This document shows, in pieces, positions 22,605 through 30,058 of a DNA stretch of 39,914 nt. The notes below the pieces were generated by a model. It was not told the origin of the DNA and made no database searches. It worked only from the letters and a program-made list of their open reading frames with translations. Position 1 is the first letter of the stretch; each line of letters starts with the position of its first letter. The DNA comes from a virus. Where the stretch lies: IMG/VR virus record IMGVR_UViG_3300011116_000690, positions 1 through 39,914 of that record. One strand, given 5' to 3'. The translations under genes and the position numbers were made by a program.

Positions 22605-24770
22605 CTATCCAAGAACCTCTACAATTGTAGTATTTGGGAAAGTCGTGCCCGAAAGCCTATATCCGCTCAACATTTTACCGTTTGGTGTCACAGCAAGGGT
22701 TTGGTTGAATGATGATGCAGATTGTGTTGTTATCGGCGAGAAAGCTTTAATGTCTGTGTTGCCAGTCGCAGTTGATGCCCCAGCCTCAACAGATAGAAGC
22801 CATGCCTCAGTCATACTTGCCGGGGTTGTCATGGATATGGCTACCTTGCGGTTGTTAATTGGCGTCATTACAATGTTTGAAACTGACCCAGTCCTAAATT
22901 GAAGCTCGGTATATGCAGTTGCAGTTGTGCTTGATACGCTTGCTGTTCCCGCTTTTAATGTTGACGATGTTGAGTAAGAGTAAATAAACCTACTTCCATC
23001 TTTCAAGCTTGCTACAGTAATTTCCGTTGGTGTTACGGCAGCAACTAGTGTAGCGGCAGACCCTGGCGTAATAACATTGCCTGCCATGTTATGAACCATG
23101 TAAATCAGATTTGTACTAGCAGTCGTGTAAAGAATAACTGCTGCTGTTGCAGAAAGCACCGCCAAACATGGATATGTTGATGCGCTAGCAGAAAGAACAA
23201 CTCCAGCCGAACCGCCCGTAATTGTCGTGCCAGATACAGTCAACACTTTAGTGCTGAGGTTGTTTGACGTATCATTATACAAGACCATTGCAGTAGTGCT
23301 TGAAATGGTCTGCACGTTGGTAAAGTTCACGCTACCAGCATTGAAGTTGAGCGCTGCACCGACCGAGCTTATTGTGCTTCCGGATATGTTGATCGTCTTC
23401 GCCACGCCATTTGCGCCTGATCCGTCTTGGTAGCAAACAATTGCCTGGGTGGCAGACAGTGCGCAGATGCTGATAAATGTCGGGTTAGTCGTGGTGTGGA
23501 ATGACACCTCAGTGCCATAAGTTGGCGTGGTTCCTGATATATCCACCACTAGGCAGCGGCCAAGCGTGTTGGTCCCGTCAGAGTATGCCATGACGAATTT
23601 GTTGTTACCGAGCGATGCAACAGCCATCCGACCAGTGGCGGCAGAGATAGCTTTGGCGGCTACCTGAGTAGCAGAACCTGCATTCATTTGGCGCAACCCC
23701 ATGCCATCGTAGGACAGGTTATGCGCTTTCCATGTGCCTGTGGCCGTGCTTGCGTCTTCCAGTGTTATGCCGGCGGCCTGCCAGCCTTCAGCAACAGCGA
23801 TAGTATCGACTGAGCCATTAGTTACGACACGAACAGGGTAATCGCCACGGTTGATGATGATAGCAGTCTGTGAGCCTGTATTCGTGCTCATTGTCGTAGC
23901 GTCGGGAAGAATGACTTTCAAGCCTGATGTTGTCGGATAAACGACTTGCACCCTATTACTAGTTGCTGTAAGGGTCAGGTCGGAAGACATAGGGTTAGTT
24001 GTGGATGCGCCGCCATTGACTGACAGAGCGCCCCATGATGCTGTAGTTCCGTTGGTAGTTAGGAATTTACCTGCGTTGCCGCCTTGACCTGGCAAAGTGG
24101 CTGTAAGAACTTGATTGCTGACGAATGCCGTAGTAGCAACCTTTGTTGTGTTGTCGCCAGCTGATTGAGTTGCTGCGGTCAGAGTTGCACCGGTGAAGTC
24201 ATGAGCGCCGGTAAATGTGTCACCTGCCTTGTTGGCTTTGGCGGTCATGCTGGGGCCGGACAATGTGCCAGATACCGACAGATCGCCAGTAATTGCCCAG
24301 TTGCCCGCAATGGTCCAATTGCCAGTGACGGTTTGTGCGCCGGTGCGCTGCAATAAAGCGCTGCCAGCCAATATGACAAAATTTGTCCCGTCATACATCA
24401 GAAGAATTGGCTGATTTGCAATGATATCATTTGCAGTTGGATCAGCGCCGAGCGGTGTCTTAATGGACTTTGCGCCCAGGCCTGACACATTGACCGTCAC
24501 AGCGCCAGAACTATTCGCATTTGTCGGTCGATAAAGCAAGATCAAGCCGGCAGTGTAGCTCAGCAAGGCAGTTGATGGCGTCAGCACATGCGCGGCGGCT
24601 GTGCCAGCTTCAGTTGCAGTCAGCATGATGCCGCCTGTAAAGCCATTCAAGCATTGCTGCAAGACAGTTTTCAGCATGCGTATGTGATCATCGCCCTGAC
24701 TCTTTGGATCGCTTGCGGTCGGGTTTGTGGCTACCAGGCCTGCGATTACTGATGTGCTTTCGAGTCCCAT
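22605..24770 (-). CDS. Tail fibre protein
   Basis: 721 aa. N-terminal head-binding-like segment (GLVATNPTASDPKSQGDDHIRMLK, conserved in many tail fibres), then a Gly/Thr/Ala-rich shaft with trimeric-fibre motifs (TGNWTIAGNWAITGDLSVSG; GDTFTGAHDFTGATL; TTAFVSNQV). The C-terminal half (about 370-720) is a run of beta repeats each ending in I-x-x-L/SxTxAIV-like strands, resembling a propeller or receptor-binding tip (ISICALSATQAIVCYQDGSG). It should bind the host surface. Starts by TAATG after the adaptor gene. Confidence 0.8.
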   Translation of the reverse strand: MGLESTSVIAGLVATNPTASDPKSQGDDHIRMLKTVLQQCLNGFTGGIMLTATEAGTAAAHVLTPSTALLSYTAGLILLYRPTNANSSGAVTVNVSGLGAKSIKTPLGADPTANDIIANQPILLMYDGTNFVILAGSALLQRTGAQTVTGNWTIAGNWAITGDLSVSGTLSGPSMTAKANKAGDTFTGAHDFTGATLTAATQSAGDNTTKVATTAFVSNQVLTATLPGQGGNAGKFLTTNGTTASWGALSVNGGASTTNPMSSDLTLTATSNRVQVVYPTTSGLKVILPDATTMSTNTGSQTAIIINRGDYPVRVVTNGSVDTIAVAEGWQAAGITLEDASTATGTWKAHNLSYDGMGLRQMNAGSATQVAAKAISAATGRMAVASLGNNKFVMAYSDGTNTLGRCLVVDISGTTPTYGTEVSFHTTTNPTFISICALSATQAIVCYQDGSGANGVAKTINISGSTISSVGAALNFNAGSVNFTNVQTISSTTAMVLYNDTSNNLSTKVLTVSGTTITGGSAGVVLSASASTYPCLAVLSATAAVILYTTASTNLIYMVHNMAGNVITPGSAATLVAAVTPTEITVASLKDGSRFIYSYSTSSTLKAGTASVSSTTATAYTELQFRTGSVSNIVMTPINNRKVAISMTTPASMTEAWLLSVEAGASTATGNTDIKAFSPITTQSASSFNQTLAVTPNGKMLSGYRLSGTTFPNTTIVEVLG

Positions 24771-25378
24771 TATTTCGCCTTTACTCGCATAGTTGTACCT
24801 GAATACCAGTCGATAGAATTTATTGCATCGACGCTTTGCCCCAGCAGTTTTTCAAACGTTGGCAGCCTGGCGTCGTTCATGATAAATGGTTGCGCCGCCC
24901 ATAACGTAGCGTATAGATACACGTTAGGGAAGCCGGTTAGTAGCCAATTTGTGGTGTTTGTTGCGCTCAGTGCGGGTATGCGCTGGCGATATGTGCATTC
25001 GATGCTGTACGCCGTGTCTGGTATCGGGGCCAGCTGTATCTGACTGCCGATGATGGCGAACGAGTCAGGCTTGCCTACTTGCGCAGTCGGGTAGTCCTCA
25101 TCAATTTGATCAGGTGACTTGTACGTCAGAACAAATACCGGGTCCGTGACCAGCTTCAGCCTGCGCATTTCAAGCATGTCTGTCGGCAATGTCACGTATG
25201 CATTGCCAGCGGTTGCCGTCAGGTTGGTGCGCGTGTCCATCGGGCGGGCGACTATATCAGCCGACAACTGCCCTTCAGCAAGAGCGATGAAATCAGGGAT
25301 TAGCGCGGTCAAGTCTGTACGGTGCAGCCAGTTGGCTACAGCCGTTTGCAGACTTGCGTAATCGGTGATTGCGCTCAT
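24770..25378 (-). CDS. Head-tail adaptor protein (SU10 adaptor-like)
   Basis: 202 aa, the usual size. Family features: YASLQTAVANWLHRTDLTALIPDFIALAEGQL at residues 7-38 and later PTDMLEMRRLKL, QIQLAPIPD, YIVEC-type YRQRIPALS and a C-terminal helix. Proteins with this pattern bind the portal ring and connect it to the nozzle. Here it sits between small head genes and the fibre. Strong match to the adaptor pattern as I know it. Confidence 0.75.
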   Translation of the reverse strand: MSAITDYASLQTAVANWLHRTDLTALIPDFIALAEGQLSADIVARPMDTRTNLTATAGNAYVTLPTDMLEMRRLKLVTDPVFVLTYKSPDQIDEDYPTAQVGKPDSFAIIGSQIQLAPIPDTAYSIECTYRQRIPALSATNTTNWLLTGFPNVYLYATLWAAQPFIMNDARLPTFEKLLGQSVDAINSIDWYSGTTMRVKAK

Positions 25379-25665
25379 ACCTTTCCACCCCAGACGCGGA
25401 ATGCAGCCAATGCAGGGTCAGACAGCATTGCCCTAATGTGGGACTCGTCAGCCATGAACTCAGAGAACAGGATACCCTTGTCGTTCAGGTATTTTTCCAC
25501 CAGCACCATGGGAAACGAAGCAGCATGACGGAACTCAGACGAGCCATGATGCCCCTCTTTGTGCAGCGCCTGGGTATGCTCAGCAATAGCCGTGCAATCC
25601 TGGACGCGCTCAAAAGTTACCCGCCCATCGCCGTGCGTGTGGATTTTTGTCTGTACGTCGCTCAT
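25375..25665 (-). CDS. Small His-rich head-region protein
   Basis: 96 aa with several histidines (TKIHTHGDGRVTFERV, EHTQALHKEGHHGSSEFRHAAS) and a C-terminal helix. This pattern is shared with small proteins beside the adaptor gene in SU10/BPP-1-like genomes, as I recall, without known role. ATGA overlaps on both sides. Metal binding is possible but not shown. Confidence 0.6.
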   Translation of the reverse strand: MSDVQTKIHTHGDGRVTFERVQDCTAIAEHTQALHKEGHHGSSEFRHAASFPMVLVEKYLNDKGILFSEFMADESHIRAMLSDPALAAFRVWGGKV

Positions 25666-25961
25666 AGGTTTTCCAATGGCACGACGTTGACGGAACCAGC
25701 GGCAGTGCCTTGAATGTAGGCGATATGCGTGATATTAGCTGGCACTTGCAATATCACAGAGTCAGCTGGCTGCACAAGAATATCGTTTGTAGTTGCCACG
25801 ACTCCTGATAATCCTATTTTTACATAGCACTCATTCCTGGCAGCTACTCGAATGTAGCGCGGCCTATTGTTATCAGATGCTACAGGTATGGCCGTTGCCG
25901 CTGATGCCGCGCCAGTAGCTGCGGAAAAACCAGGCATCGTTACCGTTATAAAATCATCCAT
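25662..25961 (-). CDS. Small beta-rich head or head-tail protein
   Basis: 99 aa from the ATG at 25961, chosen for GGGGG 5 bases upstream. Sequence alternates small and hydrophobic residues (RYIRVAARNECYVKIGLSG, DSVILQVPANITHIAYIQG), predicting a beta sandwich like capsid-decoration or stopper proteins. Located between the putative decoration protein and the adaptor. Specific role not known. Confidence 0.55.
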   Translation of the reverse strand: MDDFITVTMPGFSAATGAASAATAIPVASDNNRPRYIRVAARNECYVKIGLSGVVATTNDILVQPADSVILQVPANITHIAYIQGTAAGSVNVVPLENL

Positions 25962-26000
25962 TATTACCCCCATGATGGGCGGGAGTTACCCCGCCCGTTT

Positions 26001-26429
26001 TTAGTTTGGAGCCAGCATAATCGTAACGACGCCAGTTGCGCTTGTGAGCGTACCGGTGAAGTCAATACCAATTGCCGTGCCTGCTGGGATGACCAGATCG
26101 CTTGCAGTCGTCGACAGCGTGAGAGCCTGGATAGTATCAGCCGTGCCCTTCAAGTTTGCTGTGCTGCTGTGCAAAGCTGTGCCAGCGGTAATTGCTGTGC
26201 CGGATGCAGCCTTTTTGACGACAGCCGTGACAGCGCTACCATCTGTGCCTGCGATTGTAGGCCTCCAGGTAATGCCCTGGACGATCATTGACCGCGTTGC
26301 CACATAGCTGACCTTATCAATGCTGGATGCGTTGTACTCGATATTGACCGGTACAAACGCACCCGTATCGAGATCAGTGCCGCGAATGCCGAAAGAACTA
26401 TCTGCGTTTTGTACTAAATTGCCTGACAT
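26001..26429 (-). CDS. Putative capsid decoration protein
   Basis: 142 aa directly downstream of the major capsid gene. Beta-rich, Thr/Ala-rich (TGAFVPVNIEYNASSIDKVSYV, DLVIPAGTAIGIDFTGTLTS), no charge clusters, no membrane segment. The VIPAGTxIGIDFTG motif and position fit a decoration or cement protein on the head surface. Name given by context. Confidence 0.55.
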   Translation of the reverse strand: MSGNLVQNADSSFGIRGTDLDTGAFVPVNIEYNASSIDKVSYVATRSMIVQGITWRPTIAGTDGSAVTAVVKKAASGTAITAGTALHSSTANLKGTADTIQALTLSTTASDLVIPAGTAIGIDFTGTLTSATGVVTIMLAPN

Positions 26430-26475
26430 TTTGTATCTCCTTTAATGGGCGACCGAAGCCGCCCTATGTTAGTGG

Positions 26476-27399
26476 TTACAGAACGTCGTAGATAGCGCCG
26501 TGAGCTTTGGGTGCGCGCATTTCGAGCGTGTACTCAACGACCAATTCACGCTGCACTGCATCGCCTGTCGTCGCCAGTTCAATAGTACTGAACGGACGAA
26601 GATAGGAGATTGCCAGCTTGTCGGCTTGCAGTACAAACACATCGTTTGCATCCTGAAAACGATTTGGCATCACCTTCAAGGAACCAAAGTCAGAGACATA
26701 CACATCAATCGCCGCATACAGCTTGGCATCTTCCGACTTGTCAAAGCGTGTCGCATTGCCAGAAAATGTAGAGAAAGTCTGCTTTTGAGATGGGCCGACC
26801 ATAATATTGTCAGGCTCGCCGCCAGCTGTGTAGCACTTCTGCAGAACATCTTTCAGCTGAGCTTCAGTGAAGGCACGTGCTGTACCTTTAGTCCGGCCAG
26901 TGTTGCCTGAGTAGCTTGCCAGTGTGCCGCCGTTTCTGTTGACGTTATCAACTACCCAGCCGACCAGGCCGCGTGCTTGACGTGGTGATGTGGCTGTAAC
27001 GTCCAGTTGGCACAGTGCAGATTCCATGTCACGTTTCAGTTCCAGGGAAGCAATGGACATTTGGTATGCCAATTCGTCTTTGCGGCCCGCTGGGTTCATC
27101 GCTTGTTGTGTGCCGGAAACGATCACTGTTTTAGTCGCGATCTGGGTGCGGTTGTTCAAGCGAACTGTTGGTGTCACGGTTTTGGCTGATGCGTTATCAC
27201 CCTCTGCTTGCGCATTGGTAGTAACGGCAGCGGCCAAATCTTGGGTTTGCCATTCGTGCAGCGTATTGCTGGCTTTTGTCTTCGCCGCCATGTTCATGAG
27301 CGGTGTCAGAGTTGGGGAAATGCGATAGATGATATCACTCAAATCTTCGCGGTTACCAATTGCTGCTGTGGTTAGGTAGGTACCTGATGGGGCTGTCAT
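26476..27399 (-). CDS. Major capsid protein, SU10 type (DUF5309)
   Basis: 307 aa. Strong family pattern: N-terminus TYLTTAAIGNREDLSDIIYRISPTLTPLMN, then EWQTQDL, RTQIATKTVIVSGTQQAM, ELKRDMESALCQ and a C-terminal VFVLQADKLAISYLRPFSTIELA. SU10/DUF5309 proteins take the HK97 fold and form the head shell. Scaffold gene lies just upstream and the decoration candidate just downstream, as expected. High confidence. Confidence 0.9.
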   Translation of the reverse strand: MTAPSGTYLTTAAIGNREDLSDIIYRISPTLTPLMNMAAKTKASNTLHEWQTQDLAAAVTTNAQAEGDNASAKTVTPTVRLNNRTQIATKTVIVSGTQQAMNPAGRKDELAYQMSIASLELKRDMESALCQLDVTATSPRQARGLVGWVVDNVNRNGGTLASYSGNTGRTKGTARAFTEAQLKDVLQKCYTAGGEPDNIMVGPSQKQTFSTFSGNATRFDKSEDAKLYAAIDVYVSDFGSLKVMPNRFQDANDVFVLQADKLAISYLRPFSTIELATTGDAVQRELVVEYTLEMRAPKAHGAIYDVL

Positions 27400-27423
27400 T
27401 TTATATTCTCCGGTGTCTCACGA

Positions 27424-28383
27424 CTAAATGAATTGTGCGAAAAGGCTTGCGGCGTCTTCGACCTTGCCAGACTTCGCCAGTTTTCGCATTTGCGCGTTAC
27501 GCTGGTCGTTGTCTTGCTCGTTCGCCACTACACCTGGTCTGACTACTTTTTGGGGCGCTGCCTGCACCTTCTTGGTTGCGGCATTTGCCTTTGCCATCAT
27601 TGCATCGTAGAGCATTGCTTTGCGTGATAATACCAAGGCGCGATGATCTGCCATGCCTGATATTGTGTCGACATCAAAACCTTGGTCCAGCAAATATGAA
27701 TGAATGGCGTTGCTTTCTTTCTTTGCAATTTCTGCATCTTTCCATTCTGGCAGCTTGGCAAGCAATTCTTGCTGCTGCGTCTGAAGGTAGTTTTGCGCCT
27801 GCAAATGTTGTTCTTGTTGGCCCTGAATTGCCAGCGCCTGCTGTTGCTGTAGATTTTGCTGGTATGCTGCTTGTCTCTTTTGAAAGAGGTGCTGCTGCCT
27901 AACAAATTCTACCGGGTCAGTGATTGAGAGGTTATCCCAATCAATATTTTGTTGCTGCTCAAGAACGCCTTCCAGTTGCGCTGCCATTTTTTTCAGGTTC
28001 GTTGCATACTCATGACGCTCTTGCTGAGCCTGGCGGGCTTGCGCTTCTGCTGCCTTGCGCTGTTCCGCCGCCTCCATGGTCTTTCTGGTGTAATCAGATT
28101 GACGCAAACCATTCTTATAAGCGTCTGCCAATTCAGCGGCACTTAGGGTCACATCTTTTCCATCAACTTTGATGGTGATTGCACCCTCCTCTGCATTTGG
28201 CTCTGCTGCCTCTACTGCTGGTGCTTCACTGGGCTTTTTTTCCAGTTCTGCAAGTGCTTCTTGCTCCAACTCTTGGGGACTCTTTTCGATTGCCTCTGCA
28301 GGTTCGAGTAAAGCGCCGAAGGCTTGGGCTGCACCGTCAATATTTAGTGGTTCGTTGCTGGGTTCAGTTGCCTGATTATCCAT
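27424..28383 (-). CDS. Capsid scaffolding protein
   Basis: 319 aa. Acidic N-terminal third, a middle TIKVDGKDVTLSAAELADAY motif seen in many podovirus scaffolds, then a long Gln/Ala/Arg coiled coil (QRKAAEAQARQAQQERHEY; QQQQALAIQGQQEQ) and a basic C-terminus (KKVQAAPQKVVRPG ... RKLAKSGKVEDA) that would bind the capsid protein. Immediately upstream of the major capsid gene. It directs head assembly and leaves or is degraded. Confident. Confidence 0.85.
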   Translation of the reverse strand: MDNQATEPSNEPLNIDGAAQAFGALLEPAEAIEKSPQELEQEALAELEKKPSEAPAVEAAEPNAEEGAITIKVDGKDVTLSAAELADAYKNGLRQSDYTRKTMEAAEQRKAAEAQARQAQQERHEYATNLKKMAAQLEGVLEQQQNIDWDNLSITDPVEFVRQQHLFQKRQAAYQQNLQQQQALAIQGQQEQHLQAQNYLQTQQQELLAKLPEWKDAEIAKKESNAIHSYLLDQGFDVDTISGMADHRALVLSRKAMLYDAMMAKANAATKKVQAAPQKVVRPGVVANEQDNDQRNAQMRKLAKSGKVEDAASLFAQFI

Positions 28384-28447
28384 TTTAATACTCCTGGGTC
28401 AATGCCCGGTTGCCCGGGCGCGGCGTCTCGCGACGTTTTATTATTGC

Positions 28448-28642
28448 TTAGTATGCTACTGGGCCATCTACTACTTCTATTTTCCATTCAGCGTGAATTG
28501 CTTTTGCCTTTGGATTTGGAAACGATACTCGATTGTAACTGTAACCGTTTTTGCTGCATTTATCTTCTACTGCTGCCGCGAATTCATCCCAGGACATCTC
28601 CTGGTCTGGGATTGCTGCCAAATCTGGGGCTGTTTTAGCCAT
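28448..28642 (-). CDS. Small head-region protein, unknown function
   Basis: 64 aa with a SD-like AAAAGGATGAAATATC before the ATG. Contains SWDEFAAAVEDKCSKNGYSYN and ends KIEVVDGPVAY. Not recognised. It lies between the 96-aa head gene and scaffold. The 64-base gap after it has no gene. Confidence 0.55.
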   Translation of the reverse strand: MAKTAPDLAAIPDQEMSWDEFAAAVEDKCSKNGYSYNRVSFPNPKAKAIHAEWKIEVVDGPVAY

Positions 28643-28754
28643 GATATTTCATCCTTTTTGCCATTTCTGGCATTGATAATGTGTACTTTACGGAATATTG
28701 CGCTTGTCTAACAATTTCGTCAAATATTTTATCCTCCCCAGATGCCAACGACAC
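28635..28754 (-). CDS. Candidate 39-aa frame bridging two head genes
   Basis: Open frame from GTG (28754) or TTG (28748) to a TAA overlapping the next gene's ATG. Predicted helical product with DKIFDEIVRQAQYSV and ends MPEMAKRMKYHG. It fills the only gap in this block and ends in a 4-5 base overlap, but has a non-ATG start and no clear SD. Weak call. Confidence 0.3.
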   Translation of the reverse strand: MSLASGEDKIFDEIVRQAQYSVKYTLSMPEMAKRMKYHG

Positions 28755-29019
28755 GTTGCGCCAGCGATTGACGGTGCTCAATCTCTACTTCTGCGAGCTT
28801 TCCAGAATCAAGCGTCGATTTCAATTGAGACTCCACCTTGTTTAGCATGGCCAGGTACATCCAGAGCTTTTCACGTCCTTCGGCGTCGCGTGCTGGTGAT
28901 GTTTCCCACTTCTCAGTAATATCAGCCTTGATATCGGAAAACACTTGCTGGAAGACCTCATTATCAAGGACTTCTTTTGCTCGTGCACCTTCATACCGGC
29001 GGGTTTCGATTGTTTTCAT
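28729..29019 (-). CDS. Small charged helical head-region protein
   Basis: 96 aa, helical and charged (EVFQQVFSDIKADITEKWETSP, LWMYLAMLNKVESQL) with a C-terminal hydrophobic end. This pattern (…KLWMYLAML…L) is frequent in small proteins near portal genes of podoviruses, function unknown. Starts 1 base after the upstream gene. Confidence 0.6.
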   Translation of the reverse strand: MKTIETRRYEGARAKEVLDNEVFQQVFSDIKADITEKWETSPARDAEGREKLWMYLAMLNKVESQLKSTLDSGKLAEVEIEHRQSLAQRVVGIWGG

Positions 29020-29020
29020 G

Positions 29021-30058
29021 TTAAGCCGCTACAGATTTTATGACAGAGAAATTGATTACAGGCGCATCAGTGGCTGTGCCGCCAGTTGTGAAGAATGTTA
29101 CGTTAAACGAGCCTGCCGCTACTGCGGTTACTGCCAATACATACAAATTGGTTCCTGACACTTGGTTGAGTATTACCGTATCCGTTGCTGCTACTGCAGA
29201 GTTTGTCACAGTGAACGTTGCGGCAGTCGCAGAACCAGCAGCAGAAAACATTGTGATCTGGCCGCATGACTTGTTAAGTGTCACGCCAGTTGTTCTGGAT
29301 GTGATCTGCGTTACTGCCCCGCCTGACCCGGTTGCATATCCTAATGCGCCAGATAATACTTTTACACCGTTGGCGTCAATGATCAGCCTGAAGTTTGTTG
29401 TAGCACTAAAGCCACCAGTTGCAAACTTTATGGCATTTGCTGAGCCGGTACTATCTGTGCCGATAATCATATTGCCGGTCTTTCCTGCCCCAGATGGGGC
29501 CGACATAAACAAATAGCCTTCGTTGGCTGTCGTGACGGCATAATTGGAGTCAGTGAAGCCGGATGATGTTATGCCCATATCCATAAATCCGGTCAAGTCG
29601 GATGAAGTGACATTATCTGGATATGCAATGATGTCGGCACTAGCCAAAGTCCCGGCGTTCTTGTTTTGGATGCTGATCTGGGTATAGCCAGCAATGGAGT
29701 TCGTTGCTTGCACTGTCGGGTTTGTCAGCGTGGCAGGCAATCCACCAACAAGCGCAGATATACGCTTTGTTGTCAATATGTCTTCAGGCTGAGCGCCAGT
29801 TGATGTGCTTCCCTGGCTTGCACCGTTGCCGAGTTCATACTGTACGCTGCCAGATGATGCCGTAACGCGCACGACGCCGGATGCGGGGAAGTTGGTTGAC
29901 AGTTGCCCGCCAAACTCGCGCTCCTGGAAGCCGGATAGACCTGAAACGATGGTCAGCTTGGCGCTGCCGCCCGGTGCACAGATAACTGACAATACATCTC
30001 CGTTATCGGTCACCGTGATATCTGCTGTATTGCCCTGGGTTATTGTCGTGAAAGACAT
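29021..30058 (-). CDS. Beta-rich virion protein between portal and scaffold
   Basis: 345 aa, Thr/Gly/Ser-rich, predominantly beta (TQGNTADITVTDNGDVLSVIC, then FTVTNSAVAATDTVILNQVSG and a C-terminal FTTGGTATDAPVINFSVI). The last 100 residues resemble a C-terminal domain repeatedly found in phage capsid or fibre accessory proteins. It overlaps the portal stop (TAATG). Head fibre or decoration is a reasonable guess; no enzymatic motif. Confidence 0.5.
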   Translation of the reverse strand: MSFTTITQGNTADITVTDNGDVLSVICAPGGSAKLTIVSGLSGFQEREFGGQLSTNFPASGVVRVTASSGSVQYELGNGASQGSTSTGAQPEDILTTKRISALVGGLPATLTNPTVQATNSIAGYTQISIQNKNAGTLASADIIAYPDNVTSSDLTGFMDMGITSSGFTDSNYAVTTANEGYLFMSAPSGAGKTGNMIIGTDSTGSANAIKFATGGFSATTNFRLIIDANGVKVLSGALGYATGSGGAVTQITSRTTGVTLNKSCGQITMFSAAGSATAATFTVTNSAVAATDTVILNQVSGTNLYVLAVTAVAAGSFNVTFFTTGGTATDAPVINFSVIKSVAA